A DNA stretch of 62,485 bases from an uncultured Clostridiaceae bacterium (GTDB lineage Bacteria > Bacillota > Clostridia > TANB77 > CAG-508), in contig CANRSN010000011.1 in the NCBI GenBank assembly GCA_947642455.1, forward strand, positions 1-62,485, written 5' to 3'. This document shows positions 38,301 through 46,688 of the stretch, piece after piece. The notes beneath the pieces are model-generated. The model worked only from the letters and a program-made list of their open reading frames with translations. It ran no database searches and was not told the DNA's origin. Numbering within the stretch: position 1 is the stretch's first letter; each line of letters opens with the position of its first letter. A program made the translations under genes and the position numbers.

Positions 38301-39158
38301 TAATATTTTTGTATCTGAGTTATAATCAAAAATTGCAATATTTTGTTCTCCTAAGTCTTTTTCTGCATATGTAGCTGATGTTGCAAATATAAGTGGATTT
38401 AATATATAATAGTTTGCATATAAAAAATCTACTTTGTCTCTTGATCTTATCCCTCTATATTGGCTTGTTTTACCAGTTCTATTTAGCATGTCTTTTATAT
38501 TTGTTTGATATTCTTTTAATTGTTGATTTATGTAAAAATAGTTATCATTAAAAATCGCTTTAGAAGTAATTCCTTTTTTAGCTCTTATTGCATTAAACAT
38601 TTCTACTGAATGTTTTATTAAGGTATATAAATATTTATTTTCATCTGATTTATAATTATTAATATATTTATTTACAAATTCATTATACGAATTAGCACCT
38701 ACACTCCATTTTTCTTTGTTATAATATACCCCACCTATTATTGTTCCATCTGAATTATACATACATCCATGAAGTATTCCATTTTCTTTATAATTATATA
38801 AATCTCCATAACTATATTTATTTGTTTTATATGTAGAATCTACAGAACCATAAGATGCAATATCTCCATTTTCATCAGTTTCTAAGTATAAATAATTACT
38901 ATAATTGTTATCTGTATAAAAGGTATATGCACTTCCTCCAAATGCAGATGGTGTTTGTATTTTAGGTTCACCTAATACATTTATAATATCATTTATTTTT
39001 GTACTTGTAGTTACTGTTAATTCATATTTGCCTGTTCCTACCGAAATTAATAAGTTTGGGTCTGTTGTAGCTTTTATAATATTTATTGGTAATACATTAG
39101 CTAGTAAAATGGCTATTATAATTATATTTAAAATTTTAGTTATTATTTTACTCTTCAT
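32382..39158 (-). CDS. Giant secreted protein: CAP, Big2, leucine-rich and two dockerin-like modules
   Basis: 2258 residues with a signal peptide (1-30). Approximate order: CAP-associated N-terminal domain (40-160), CAP/SCP domain (355-515), Ig-like Big2 repeats (630-770), an internal dockerin-like calcium module (GDLSGDGVINSIDAA and ADMDGNGIVNAIDAA, 805-860), another Big2 (870-940), a beta-rich region (980-1430), BspA-type leucine-rich repeats (1460-1600), Big2 (1690-1772), more leucine-rich repeats (1800-1990), Big2 (2010-2185) and a C-terminal dockerin type I (GDVNNDGKINTLDAVKILQY and its repeat, 2193-2258). There is no sorting signal, so attachment may be through a cohesin-like partner. 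The start is supported by GAGGG 7 nt upstream. A terminator follows. The role is probably surface adhesion or matrix; no catalytic residues are evident apart from the CAP fold. Confidence 0.9.
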   Translation of the reverse strand: MKSKIITKILNIIIIAILLANVLPINIIKATTDPNLLISVGTGKYELTVTTSTKINDIINVLGEPKIQTPSAFGGSAYTFYTDNNYSNYLYLETDENGDIASYGSVDSTYKTNKYSYGDLYNYKENGILHGCMYNSDGTIIGGVYYNKEKWSVGANSYNEFVNKYINNYKSDENKYLYTLIKHSVEMFNAIRAKKGITSKAIFNDNYFYINQQLKEYQTNIKDMLNRTGKTSQYRGIRSRDKVDFLYANYYILNPLIFATSATYAEKDLGEQNIAIFDYNSDTKILTMGMVREDVLDINSEIPYTEEEQQKLENGRNLYKSAIEKLYQEEGLFKVEPQTTNAQTLVAGELKDSKKQGIVDYVNMIRAGEGLSPYKLDEKAFTISQYISTLISYRKTQLGLDIQHIPPKPEGVSDEFYQKCLAASEGYAENLGYSQTSNSEEVMMYHINMFVDDSSERPQNFSHRTKVLDTEFTNFGYGISNLTFANEFSGYKASDIVAQTWPANGITFWESIIRSFKWSTQFVKRYKVQENTTVEVKRLNDGKRWTWNEEENTSSRYFTRYTKSIQSLNNKVVFYDSSINPIVGEVYEIVVKNVLDENTNTLVDYKYRTRFEYADTSKIDKRISNLSIEASSDLTKVDNITYKTLVGQSSKLNAKIGTTGTNEYIKMVWRSSDTSKVDVTQNGIIIVKDIITDPITIEVKEEYSGLKQSVKIVTNTEDITMSLDKHQAQINAIGSNIQLNAMLSNGKTSNATWTSEDPNIATVDNNGLVTAKSGGFVHINAKNAFGTDSCWVYVCVLRTLSDGSKVYPGDLSGDGVINSIDAAMLLDWSNEELTPDEIAIADMDGNGIVNAIDAAIIGDIDNGMASFTPGQYNPVTNVTLNKTQITLAKTGNTETLSATYRPQNTTDSPNVKWSTSDSKIATVSNGKVTAVAPGTATITARVGEKTATCMVTIPTSEISGNTGDNTETTKTYFTESKTNISYNNYSNNNYSIHGSIVGSYLNNNSDGTLQKVQLVFDRNDSSKSKVLIEKYDSNFNYISVKEIKYELEICGGYFSGEKYNFLVFGQRNLEDDDNVEVIRVVKYDKNWNKLSQCSINAINTYIPFDAGSCRMVEKNGILYIDTSHKMYKSEDGYHHQSNMLIRIDEETMQKLYTRHGVSNIGTGYVSHSFNQYILADDSYIYTIDHGDAYPRAISICKTQIGKERPTEIAYTYLISGTSGNNNTGVSIGGAELSETSCIIAGNSVKQNENSSSDSNYYEKRNIFITVTNKSKVTEENTSIKWLTNYTADGNIYCNTPQLVKINDNKLVVMWEEVANNSTTIKAVMIDANGNYLSDVITIGGRLSDCKPIIYNNKVVWSVTTGEKAIFFAIDISNESIFNNYNNQGIVDLTKFEHFEYSYDSEKGQYTIGNFDNRVSSITLPKIQYPWMKIELGYQTFYQSEVIKTVIIPEGYTIIPNGCFDEAKNLQSVTLPSTLTEIGANAFYRTKLQSIIVPDSVTKISRAAFASMSELTNVKLPENLTEISELLFSGDTVLEEIIIPSKLEKIGHGAFKSTGLKTITIPNSVKIIEYEAFEYCSKLTGDIVIPESVTTIGRYAFYNNKNVEKLEVKNSNASIKTRVLTNEKMMIVGQKYKATEGIEFSSVKASNENVTVANDGTITAQKEGTATVECCDASGNVIVSTWVRVFKQNTPITKLELAKNSIYLKNGENTTISATYTPSPTTDYTGIIWTSSNENVAKVNSLGKITAIANGSAIITATCEANNSIKATCKVTVADSFTNQYEYKILDDNTIKITKYLGNATNITIPTQIDGYTVTALGNYIFAEYNEHNTTIKKITIPNTVKTIEASFSYCDSIEQLTIPQSVTSLTQNFAGNCNSLKAISVDTNNSNYISIDGVVYQKWNNKPYRLLLYPSGKQDEIFTVPSEVTTIGNWSFVSNSYLKELHYLKNVTGFAVGAIRDMPNLTKVYILNSNASVGTSYYKEEVFVNCPNMTIYGIKDSTAQTHANEYNINFQAIDIKITSLIAEKSSYNLATTNTYQELTVKYEPKLATNTTLSYTSSDTNIATVDSYGRIRAVGNGTAIITVKTTDGSNKSININVNVDIKCTDIRVYNTPTGEITRTIYITAYAFPYNAKNRNLKYSIKDTKIATVNQNGTITPLASGTTELYIETTDGSNIKKVIPITVKKDSTEVKPGVRYTLGDVNNDGKINTLDAVKILQYVAKKTTLTEAQMLAANTNKDNRVNTLDAVRILQYVAKKITKF

Positions 39159-39209
39159 TTTTATACCCTCTTTTCTATTTTCATATCAAATAATTCTTCA
39201 TGTAGTCTA

Positions 39210-39257
39210 TAGGCAATATAATATCTATAAATTGAACAAATTGTATTCTTTTTTATG
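39210..39257 (+). repeat. Palindromic element remnant
   Basis: AGGCAATATAATAT, the inner arm of the family, is followed within 20 bp by CAAATTGTATTCTTTTTT, an outer end of the R3/R5 type. The core and one side are missing, so this is a collapsed copy between the giant protein gene and the UPF0182 gene. Confidence 0.55.
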
Positions 39258-39289
39258 AATGTTTTGTAGGAAGATTTACTAATATATCT

Positions 39290-42200
39290 TTATTGTGAAA
39301 TTACATTTGAACTTACTGTATTTACTACATTTGAATTATCAATTAAATTCATAGTACTTGAAATTTCATTTTTGTGTTTATTTTCTTTTTCAACCGCTTC
39401 CTCAAGTTTTTTTACTAATTCTTGAAGTCTCTTAACATCTTTCCCCATCATTTCCCAGTCACTACTATACATAGAAGTACTTAGGTTATTATTTGCTTTA
39501 ATAATAGCATTTATTAAGTCATCTACACTATCTGTATTTTCAACTTCAATACTAACTGCATATTGAGAAACTAGCCTTGCCAAAGCCTCTTTCAAATTAT
39601 CTCCAATTGCAACTTTACTACCTGATGCAACAACAACTTTTTTAAGAGTAGGAAGTGCATCAGACTCATTAATATATTGTTGATAAATTGGTTCAACATA
39701 TAAAAGAGTATTATCTAGTGGTACAACAATCATATTTTTTATAATTTTTGTTCCAGTTACATTTAATGCCTCAATTTCTTTTGAAATAGTTTCATCTTGA
39801 CCTAATTGAGTATCCAATTGCATTGGACCTAGTACACTAGAGTCTGCTGGGTATTTATAAATTGTTAGTTTTCCATTACCACTATTGTCATAAGTTCCAA
39901 CTAAATATGAAATTAAACTTTGCTTTCCATATTGTGTATATGGAAGTACTAGCCCTAATTGCGACTTTTGATTGTCTATGGTTTTTACCATTGTATAATA
40001 TGGCTCTATATCTGTACCTGTTTTTGTAATAACTTTTCCTGTATTATGTGTTGCTATTTTCCATGTGTCATCACCTCTAAACAAAACATCTGGTTGAACT
40101 TTATGATATCTAGTAATTATGTTTGCTTGTATATTATATAAAAACTCTGGATATACCATATGGCTTGTTACATCTGCTGGCATACTTTCTTCTAAATCTA
40201 CAAATAATTCTGAATATATATTTTTGTATGCCATTGCAATAGGATCAGTTCTGTCTGTTATATAGAAATTTATTGTTCCATCATATGCATCTATTAGTAC
40301 TTTTACTGAATTTCTAATATAATTTATTTCTTGTTTTGAGCTTTCTGATTTACTTATGACAGTTTTTTGTGCATATGGATATGAATTTGATGTTGTATAC
40401 GCATCTAATACCCATATAAGTTTACCTTCATCATTTACTACTAAATAAGGATTCTCATCATACATTAAATATGGCATTATTATTTTTGCTCTTTCTATGA
40501 TGTTCCTATTAGTTAAAATTTTACTTTCATCTGTTATATTTCCTGAAAATGCTAATTTCAAGTCACCTTCTTTTATTGAAAGAATAATTCTATCTATAAA
40601 GTTCAATTTCAAACCTGCCACTCCATTATATGTATTTGTAGAATTCTCAGCATCATTTGATGTAAGTACAGGGTAATCAAATTCTTTTTTATTACTTGTA
40701 TTTGTAACTACAGTATCATTTGTTTCTAAACCAAAATATATTCTTGGTTCTGATATTGCTATTACATCTTTTGTACTATCAAAACCTTTTTGAATATTGT
40801 TTAGAGTTCCATTTTCTTTTGTGTCTGTGGCAGAAGTTGCAATTATTCCATATCCATGTGTATATTCATATGTTTTATTGTTATATGTTCCTGTATTACT
40901 TACTATTTCTCTTGGAGAAACATATACTAATTTATTTTCTCCATTTATTTTATATTGTTGTAACTTTGCAGCTCTATATGAATAATATCCTTTTGCTGTT
41001 TGGCTACTTTTTAAATCTTTTAATACTATGTCATTACTTATAATTGCTATATTATTAATTACTTCTTGCCTCTCATTTATATCTTGTGTTGTAACAGTTC
41101 CCGCATTTTCTAAGTTAATTTCTTCTATATCTATTCCATAAGCACTTTTGGTATATTTAATATTATGTTCTATATATTCTTTTTGTTTATCAAATTTATT
41201 ATTATTTACAAATACTGCATCAAAACATACAACTATAAAAAATAGTGCTACTAAATATGTTGGAACCGCCATTATTGATAAAACCATCTTTTTAATTTTT
41301 CCCTCTTTAAATGATTTTACTCCTATGTATACAGATACTACAATTACTACAGCTAATATTCTATATGCCCATAGCTTAATTGTTACATCTGTAAAACCTG
41401 CTCCATGTAAAGAATATGAAGTTGTTTCATCACTTAAAGTTATAAATTTATTAGTTTCTATATCTTGTGTTTTTAAAATTACCATACCAGCTAACAATAC
41501 TGATAAAATAATTACTGTTGATGTTACTTGTTTTATAAGCTTACTATTTTTTAAAGTTTTTCTATCTACACCATCAAAGAACATATTAAATGTAATTACA
41601 TAATATATTACTGTATATATTGTTGTTGCAATAACTGCAATTATTATATACCATAATATTAACTCTATAAAAGGCTCAATAAACATGAAATACCCTATAT
41701 CTAGTCCAAATATTGGGTCTGCTGTTCCAAATGATGTTGCATTAAAGCATAATATCGCTTTTTCCATTATAAATGATGATGTTATAGCACTTACTACTAT
41801 AGCAACTATAAATGCTATAGACTTATTTAATAATTTAGGCATCTGCTTATTTTCTTCTTTAAAAAATTCACTTAAGCCTTTTTTTATTTTTTTGTTTGTA
41901 TAATACATTATTATATATATTATTATAAAGTTTATAACTAATGTAATTGACATGTATTTTATATTCTGCCAAAATACACTTACATATTTTTCTCCTATTT
42001 CTAAAGTTTCTAAGTACGTTCCTCTAAATAGTATATATGCAACAATTGCTGTTAAAAGTGCGAATAATAATACTATTATTGGTCTTCTTTTATTTTTCTT
42101 AGTTTTCTCTTTTTTGTTTATACTATTTTCTTCTTTACTAATATTTTCGTTAGTATTACTAGATTTATTTTCGTTATTTGTAACTTTTTCTATTTTACTG

Positions 42201-42292
42201 TTTTCTTGTGTATCATTTTTCATTTCATTTACTTTTTCTTCTTTTGCTTCAATGTTTTTTTCTTGATTAATTTTTTCTTTTTTTTCTGCCAT
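39290..42292 (-). CDS. UPF0182 family membrane protein
   Basis: About 1000 residues. A charged Lys/Glu/Asn-rich cytoplasmic N-terminus of about 68 residues is followed by seven membrane helices (about 72-370), then a large extracytoplasmic domain (about 380-920) with the UPF0182 patterns ATSATDTKENGTLNN, FGLETNDTVV, YDGTINFYITDRTDPI and YPEFLYNIQANI, and a C-terminal coiled-coil-like tail. The function of this family is not known. The start ATG at 42292 gives MAEKKEKINQ; an in-frame GTG 9 nt upstream is less likely because it overlaps the ribosome binding site. The gene lies directly downstream of ftsY. Confidence 0.92.
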   Translation of the reverse strand: MAEKKEKINQEKNIEAKEEKVNEMKNDTQENSKIEKVTNNENKSSNTNENISKEENSINKKEKTKKNKRRPIIVLLFALLTAIVAYILFRGTYLETLEIGEKYVSVFWQNIKYMSITLVINFIIIYIIMYYTNKKIKKGLSEFFKEENKQMPKLLNKSIAFIVAIVVSAITSSFIMEKAILCFNATSFGTADPIFGLDIGYFMFIEPFIELILWYIIIAVIATTIYTVIYYVITFNMFFDGVDRKTLKNSKLIKQVTSTVIILSVLLAGMVILKTQDIETNKFITLSDETTSYSLHGAGFTDVTIKLWAYRILAVVIVVSVYIGVKSFKEGKIKKMVLSIMAVPTYLVALFFIVVCFDAVFVNNNKFDKQKEYIEHNIKYTKSAYGIDIEEINLENAGTVTTQDINERQEVINNIAIISNDIVLKDLKSSQTAKGYYSYRAAKLQQYKINGENKLVYVSPREIVSNTGTYNNKTYEYTHGYGIIATSATDTKENGTLNNIQKGFDSTKDVIAISEPRIYFGLETNDTVVTNTSNKKEFDYPVLTSNDAENSTNTYNGVAGLKLNFIDRIILSIKEGDLKLAFSGNITDESKILTNRNIIERAKIIMPYLMYDENPYLVVNDEGKLIWVLDAYTTSNSYPYAQKTVISKSESSKQEINYIRNSVKVLIDAYDGTINFYITDRTDPIAMAYKNIYSELFVDLEESMPADVTSHMVYPEFLYNIQANIITRYHKVQPDVLFRGDDTWKIATHNTGKVITKTGTDIEPYYTMVKTIDNQKSQLGLVLPYTQYGKQSLISYLVGTYDNSGNGKLTIYKYPADSSVLGPMQLDTQLGQDETISKEIEALNVTGTKIIKNMIVVPLDNTLLYVEPIYQQYINESDALPTLKKVVVASGSKVAIGDNLKEALARLVSQYAVSIEVENTDSVDDLINAIIKANNNLSTSMYSSDWEMMGKDVKRLQELVKKLEEAVEKENKHKNEISSTMNLIDNSNVVNTVSSNVISQ

Positions 42293-42328
42293 TATTATCA
42301 CATTCCTTTCCTAGTATTATTAGTTTTA

Positions 42329-43237
42329 TTAATCTATTAAAGCATTTACAAAATCGTTACTATTAAATATTTCCATATCATCTATTTGCTCTCCGACTCC
42401 AATAAATTTAATTGGTATTTCATTTTGCTCTACTATTCCTATCACAGCTCCACCTTTTGCTGTTCCATCTAATTTTGTTAATATTATTCCTGTTATATCT
42501 ACAGTTTCTTTAAAAGCTTTTACTTGTGATATTGCATTTTGCCCTGTTGTTGCATCTAACACCATTAATATTTCTTTTGAAGCCTCTGGTAATTCTTTAT
42601 CTATAACTTTTTTTATTTTTATTAATTCATCCATCAAATATTTTTTGTTATGTAATCTTCCTGCTGTATCACATATTAATACATCTGCATTTTTCTCTTT
42701 TGTTATTTTTATTGCATCAAATACTACTGAAGCTGGATCTGTTCCTTCATTTCTTTTTACAATGTCACATCCTGCTCTATTTGCCCATATTTCTAGTTGC
42801 TCTACTGCTGCTGCTCTAAATGTATCTGCTGCTGCAACAACTACTTTTTTTCCATCTTTTTGTATTCTTGCAGCTATTTTTCCTATTGACGTTGTTTTTC
42901 CTACTCCGTTTACTCCTACTACTAATATAACTGCTGGCTTTGTTTCTAATTTTAGTGTTCCATCCGTTTTTTCTAATATTTCTTTTATTTCTTTTTTTAT
43001 TGCTTGCTTCACTTCTTGTTCATCTTTTATGTTTTCTTTTTTTACTCTTTCTCTTAAATTTTGTATTATTTTTAGTGAAGTTTCTGTTCCTACATCTGAC
43101 ATTATTAATGCTTCTTCTAGTTCTTCTAATAATTCTTCATCTACTTTTCTAAAACCACTAAATATGTTGTTTATTTTTTCATCAAATGATGTTTTTGTTT
43201 TATTTAAACCACTTTTTAATTTCTCAAAAAATCCCAT
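42329..43237 (-). CDS. ftsY: Signal recognition particle receptor FtsY
   Basis: 302 residues. The NG domain GTPase delivers ribosome-nascent chain complexes to the membrane. G-motifs: GVNGVGKTTSIGK (G1), AAADTFRAAAVEQL (G2), CDTAGRLHNK (G3), TKLDGTAKGG (G4). The N-terminal helical domain is at 1-85 and there is no long acidic A domain, as is usual in Gram-positive bacteria. The start follows an AGGTG-like site. Repeat R7 lies in the upstream region. Confidence 0.95.
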   Translation of the reverse strand: MGFFEKLKSGLNKTKTSFDEKINNIFSGFRKVDEELLEELEEALIMSDVGTETSLKIIQNLRERVKKENIKDEQEVKQAIKKEIKEILEKTDGTLKLETKPAVILVVGVNGVGKTTSIGKIAARIQKDGKKVVVAAADTFRAAAVEQLEIWANRAGCDIVKRNEGTDPASVVFDAIKITKEKNADVLICDTAGRLHNKKYLMDELIKIKKVIDKELPEASKEILMVLDATTGQNAISQVKAFKETVDITGIILTKLDGTAKGGAVIGIVEQNEIPIKFIGVGEQIDDMEIFNSNDFVNALID

Positions 43238-43341
43238 TTATGTTTCACCTTTTCCTTTTCTTGTTTTTCTATATTATATTATCATACTTTTTTTAATTTT
43301 TCCATAATTTAACTAATATTTAAGAAATTATATTAAAAAAT

Positions 43342-43535
43342 GGTTACAATTCACAGCCTAATTTCTATTTAGGCAATATAATATTTATTTTTAGAAGTTT
43401 TGCGCAGGGAAGCTCCCAAAGTGGACATGACCCAGAGCGATTGAAGCAATCTTTGATTGCGACAGCAAAAAACTTCGTCAAAATAAATATTATATTGCCT
43501 AAAATATATAATTTTATAAACTGTGAACTGTAACA
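43342..43535 (+). repeat. Palindromic element copy R7 (core hairpin replaced by another hairpin)
   Basis: The arms are of alpha/beta type as in R1 (left AATTTCTATTT, right beta). The core begins as usual (GCGCAGGGAAGCTCCC) but where the other copies have the small hairpin TGGCGAAGCCA, R7 has a different one (GCAATC TTT GATTGC) at the same position. The hairpin is kept while its sequence is not. Confidence 0.9.
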
Positions 43536-43540
43536 AAAAA

Positions 43541-43582
43541 CAGAGTATATTTACCATATGGTATTTAATATACTCTATTTTT
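43541..43582 (-). terminator. Intrinsic terminator after dpaB
   Basis: On the minus strand the stem AGAGTATATT / AATATACTCT encloses the dyad TACCATATGGTA and is followed by GTTTTTTGTT. It lies about 30 bp beyond the dpaB stop and directly before the end of R7. Confidence 0.75.
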
Positions 43583-43610
43583 GTATCTGGTTTAGTATAA
43601 GTACTAATTG

Positions 43611-44195
43611 TTATATTCCTAATAATATTGGGCTTATTTGTTTTCCCTCTAATGCATACTCTAATGTTTTTATTATATAATCTGCATCAAAAACTATTGA
43701 ACGTGGTTTTGTTATAAAATTATCTTGCTTAAAAGGTACAAAAAAATAATTATTTCTATTAAGTAATTTTCCTATATTCTCTGCACTCCCAGCCAATCCA
43801 TCATTTGTTGAAATTGCTATTACTACAGGATTTCCATTTCTTAAATGAGATTTTGTTGCCATAGTAGCAGCATTGTCTGTAATTCCATTTGCAAGTTTTC
43901 CTATTGTATTACCAGAACATGGTGCAATTATTAATATATCTGTTAAATTTTTAGGACCAATAGGCTCTGCTTCTTGTATTGTATGAATTATTTTGTTTCC
44001 TGTAATTTCTTCTATTTCATCTATATGTTCTTTTGCTTTACCAAATTTAGTATCTAATTCATACGCATTATTAGACATTATTGGCAATACTTTTGCACCT
44101 TCTTTTACTATGTTTTTAATTTGCTCTTTTGTTTTTTTAAATGTGCAAAAAGACCCTGTTAGAACAAATCCTACTCTTTTGTCTTTCAATTCCAT
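43611..44195 (-). CDS. dpaB: Dipicolinate synthase subunit B
   Basis: 194 residues of the flavoprotein-type DpaB/SpoVFB family. With DpaA it makes dipicolinic acid in the mother cell for the spore core. Visible features: an N-terminal Rossmann segment (VGFVLTGSFCTF), the PCSGNTIGKLANGITDNAAT flavin-phosphate loop, and TNDGLAGSAENIG. The ribosome binding site AAGGAGGG is strong. dpaA, normally directly upstream, is not here; the next gene upstream is a glycosyltransferase. A terminator follows. Confidence 0.92.
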   Translation of the reverse strand: MELKDKRVGFVLTGSFCTFKKTKEQIKNIVKEGAKVLPIMSNNAYELDTKFGKAKEHIDEIEEITGNKIIHTIQEAEPIGPKNLTDILIIAPCSGNTIGKLANGITDNAATMATKSHLRNGNPVVIAISTNDGLAGSAENIGKLLNRNNYFFVPFKQDNFITKPRSIVFDADYIIKTLEYALEGKQISPILLGI

Positions 44196-44325
44196 AAAAT
44201 ATATCCCTCCTTATTTAGGACTTTATATATTTTATGAAATTATGTAAATTTTGCAATTATTTTTGTATAATATTATTAAATAATTTTACAGATTTTAGAC
44301 ACTAAATTATTACATCTTCACATAA

Positions 44326-45378
44326 TTATTGTCTTAAGCAGTTTTCGAAATATAATTTGTATATTTTTTTTATATTTTCTATTTCGTAATATTTAGAATA
44401 TTCATAGTTTTCTTTTGATAGCTCTCTTAATGTATCTCTATTATTATATAAAAATACAATTTTCTCTTTTAATCTTCTTCTTATTTCAGAATCATTCTTT
44501 CCAATTATTCTTTCTCCTAATATATATTGTCTCTGCTTATCTCCTAATACTTGATTTATCACACCCACATCAGTTGTAATAATAGGAATTGCACACCCCA
44601 TAGCTTCTAATATTGGTTTTGGAGTTCCTTCTTGATTTGCTACACATACAAGTATTTGAATTTTTGAATAATATTCACACATTTTGTCATTTGGAATTTG
44701 CTTTATATTTTTATCTGCACATTCTAATTGTATATTATAGCCTTCTTCTTGCAGTTCCTCTATAGTTGGCTTTAATATTGTGTGAACCCCCTTAAAATCT
44801 ATTGATTTTCCAGTTTCATCTTTTTGTACCTTATTCCAAGTAGAATTTCCAACCCAACCTATTACTAGCTTTTCATTATCTAAATTAAATCGTTCCATAT
44901 TACATGGAAAAAATTTTTGTTTTTCAAAAGTATCTCCCATTATACAATTGGGATTTTTAATCTCTTTCATATTATTATATATTTCAAACAATTTTTCTGA
45001 ACTTACTACATAATTATTACAATATTTTGTAAATTTTTTGTTATACTCTATATTTTCCTCATGCAAATGGTCATATACTCCTGTTGATATCTTTTTTACT
45101 ATATCACATACATATTTTTCATAGTTCTTATATTTTTCAATTACTCTTTCTTTAAAATCTTCTTTTTCAAAATCTAATAATATCCCTCTCCAAAAAAAAT
45201 GTATTAAATCATATTGTTTTAAAGTCTCTAATATTTTAAATAAGTCATTATTAAATTCGTTTGATTTACTATAAAAAATATCTATTTGAAACGAATCTAT
45301 TAAACTATTCTTTATAATATTTGCTGCTATATCAAAAGCCCAGTCTTTTACATCTGCAACTAATGCTATTTTTTTCAT
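44326..45378 (-). CDS. Glycosyltransferase (GT-B fold, family 4-like)
   Basis: 350 residues. The C-terminal half shows LVIGWVGNSTWNKV and the sugar-nucleotide site LVCVANQEGTPKPILEAMGC (a GT4-type E-x7-E region) at about residue 250. The N-terminal half is diverged. Its ATG overlaps the stop of the GT2 gene by 4 bp, so the two are probably a pair adding sugars to one acceptor. The acceptor is unknown. Confidence 0.82.
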   Translation of the reverse strand: MKKIALVADVKDWAFDIAANIIKNSLIDSFQIDIFYSKSNEFNNDLFKILETLKQYDLIHFFWRGILLDFEKEDFKERVIEKYKNYEKYVCDIVKKISTGVYDHLHEENIEYNKKFTKYCNNYVVSSEKLFEIYNNMKEIKNPNCIMGDTFEKQKFFPCNMERFNLDNEKLVIGWVGNSTWNKVQKDETGKSIDFKGVHTILKPTIEELQEEGYNIQLECADKNIKQIPNDKMCEYYSKIQILVCVANQEGTPKPILEAMGCAIPIITTDVGVINQVLGDKQRQYILGERIIGKNDSEIRRRLKEKIVFLYNNRDTLRELSKENYEYSKYYEIENIKKIYKLYFENCLRQ

Positions 45379-46250
45379 ATATTTTCCTCCTCTATAGTAT
45401 TTATATCTGTAAATTTATATTGCCTTTTGGCAAAAACAGGAGCATTTTCCTTATTTTCAATAGCATTTAGTATACATTTTATTTTAAAAGGTATTCCTTT
45501 TGTTTCATTTATAATAAAACTTAATAAATAAGGTTTAAGATTTTTTGGTGCTTTATCATATAGTTCCATTAAATTCGCTAACATTTTGTACATATCTGTA
45601 CATCTACGAATCGAAGGAGTTGTCATTATACTTCCTACTCTATTTTTATAGTAATTAAATATTGGAAACTCTCCATACATTGTTTTTTTAGAAAGTATTA
45701 CTGCATTTATAGAATATATCATATCTTCATAATATATGTTTTCAATAAATTTTAAATCATTCTCTTCTAAAAATTCTCTTCTCCAACATTTACTTGGAAC
45801 TGAAAAATTAGTATCACACATTAGTCTTGCTTCTTTTGTTGAGTCCTCAGCAGTAGATATTCTTAATCTATTATTTCCATTTATTTCTTGAAAACCTAAA
45901 AATATAATATCTGGATTATTTGTTCCTATTAAATCATCTATTTTCTTTAGTGTATTATCATCATATAAAGTATCGTCACCATCTAAATGAATAATATATT
46001 CTCCCTTTGCATTATCTATTCCTATATTTCTAACTGCTCCTAATCCTTTATTTTTATTGTTTTTAATAATATTAATTTTTCCTTCATATTTCATGATTTT
46101 TTCTAATGTATTATCTGTTGATTTATCATCTATTACAATTACTTCATAATTGTAGAATTTTTGATTTAATACACTACTTATTGCTCTTTCTATATATGGT
46201 TCTACATTATATGCACTTATTATTATTGAAAATCTATATTCATTTATCAT
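45375..46250 (-). CDS. Glycosyltransferase family 2
   Basis: 291 residues. The GT-A fold is clear: FSIIISAYNVEPYIERAI at the start, DDKSTDNTLE, GAVRNIGIDNAKGEYIIHLD with the DxD-type metal motif (DGDD) at about residue 92. The C-terminal part is acceptor-specific and unrecognised. It is upstream of, and coupled to, the GT4-like gene by a 4-bp overlap. It starts about 440 bp from the divergent LysM gene. Confidence 0.88.
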   Translation of the reverse strand: MINEYRFSIIISAYNVEPYIERAISSVLNQKFYNYEVIVIDDKSTDNTLEKIMKYEGKINIIKNNKNKGLGAVRNIGIDNAKGEYIIHLDGDDTLYDDNTLKKIDDLIGTNNPDIIFLGFQEINGNNRLRISTAEDSTKEARLMCDTNFSVPSKCWRREFLEENDLKFIENIYYEDMIYSINAVILSKKTMYGEFPIFNYYKNRVGSIMTTPSIRRCTDMYKMLANLMELYDKAPKNLKPYLLSFIINETKGIPFKIKCILNAIENKENAPVFAKRQYKFTDINTIEEENI

Positions 46251-46417
46251 AATACTTACATTGGTATTTTAAATACACAATATCCTCCTTTCAAGTACTA
46301 ATTCTAATATTATTTCCTTATTTATTATATCATTTTTATAGTTTATAGTCAATTCTTTAAATTCTTACAAAATTCTTAATTTTAAGCACATTTTCGCTAT
46401 ATTTTATAATTCCAATC

Positions 46418-46488
46418 TGTTACAATTCACAGCTCAATTTCTATTTAGGCAATATAATATATAATTTTATAAACTGTGAATTGTAACA
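46418..46488 (+). repeat. Coreless short element R8
   Basis: About 70 bp: GTTACAATTCACAGCTCAAT, the alpha segment, AGGCAATATAAT, then a beta segment and the complementary end. It is exactly the outer arms of R1/R7 with the core and inner arms missing. A direct repeat AATCT (5 bp) flanks it. Orientation alpha to beta. Confidence 0.85.
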
Positions 46489-46521
46489 ATCTGTCAATTA
46501 TAATTTTTTTTCAAAAAACTC

Positions 46522-46577
46522 TTGACAAAGAATATTTGTTCGGATATACTATTAATAGTTGAACGAAATATTGTTTG
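46522..46577 (+). promoter_or_regulatory. Sigma-A-type promoter with two LexA-like boxes
   Basis: TTGACA (46522-46527), 17 bp, TATACT (46545-46550): a near-consensus promoter for the LysM gene. Two sites resemble the Gram-positive LexA box CGAACnnnnGTTyG: AGAATATTTGTTCG (46529-46542), inside the spacer, and CGAAATATTGTTTG (46564-46577), just after the transcription start. The match is partial at each site, but the arrangement fits LexA repression. Confidence 0.6.
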
Positions 46578-46688
46578 TTTAAGTAGTAAAATACCTCCAT
46601 ACATATTCACTTATGTAAATGGATATATGCAATTTTAAAAAACATATTTTCTATAAATATATCTAGCAAATGAAAGGAATGAATTAAT

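Noticed and set aside
42645-43307. Plus-strand open frame of 220 codons opposite ftsY
   Set aside because: A shadow of the well-supported ftsY frame; its composition (Ser/Phe/Thr-rich) is that of antisense to an AT-rich gene.
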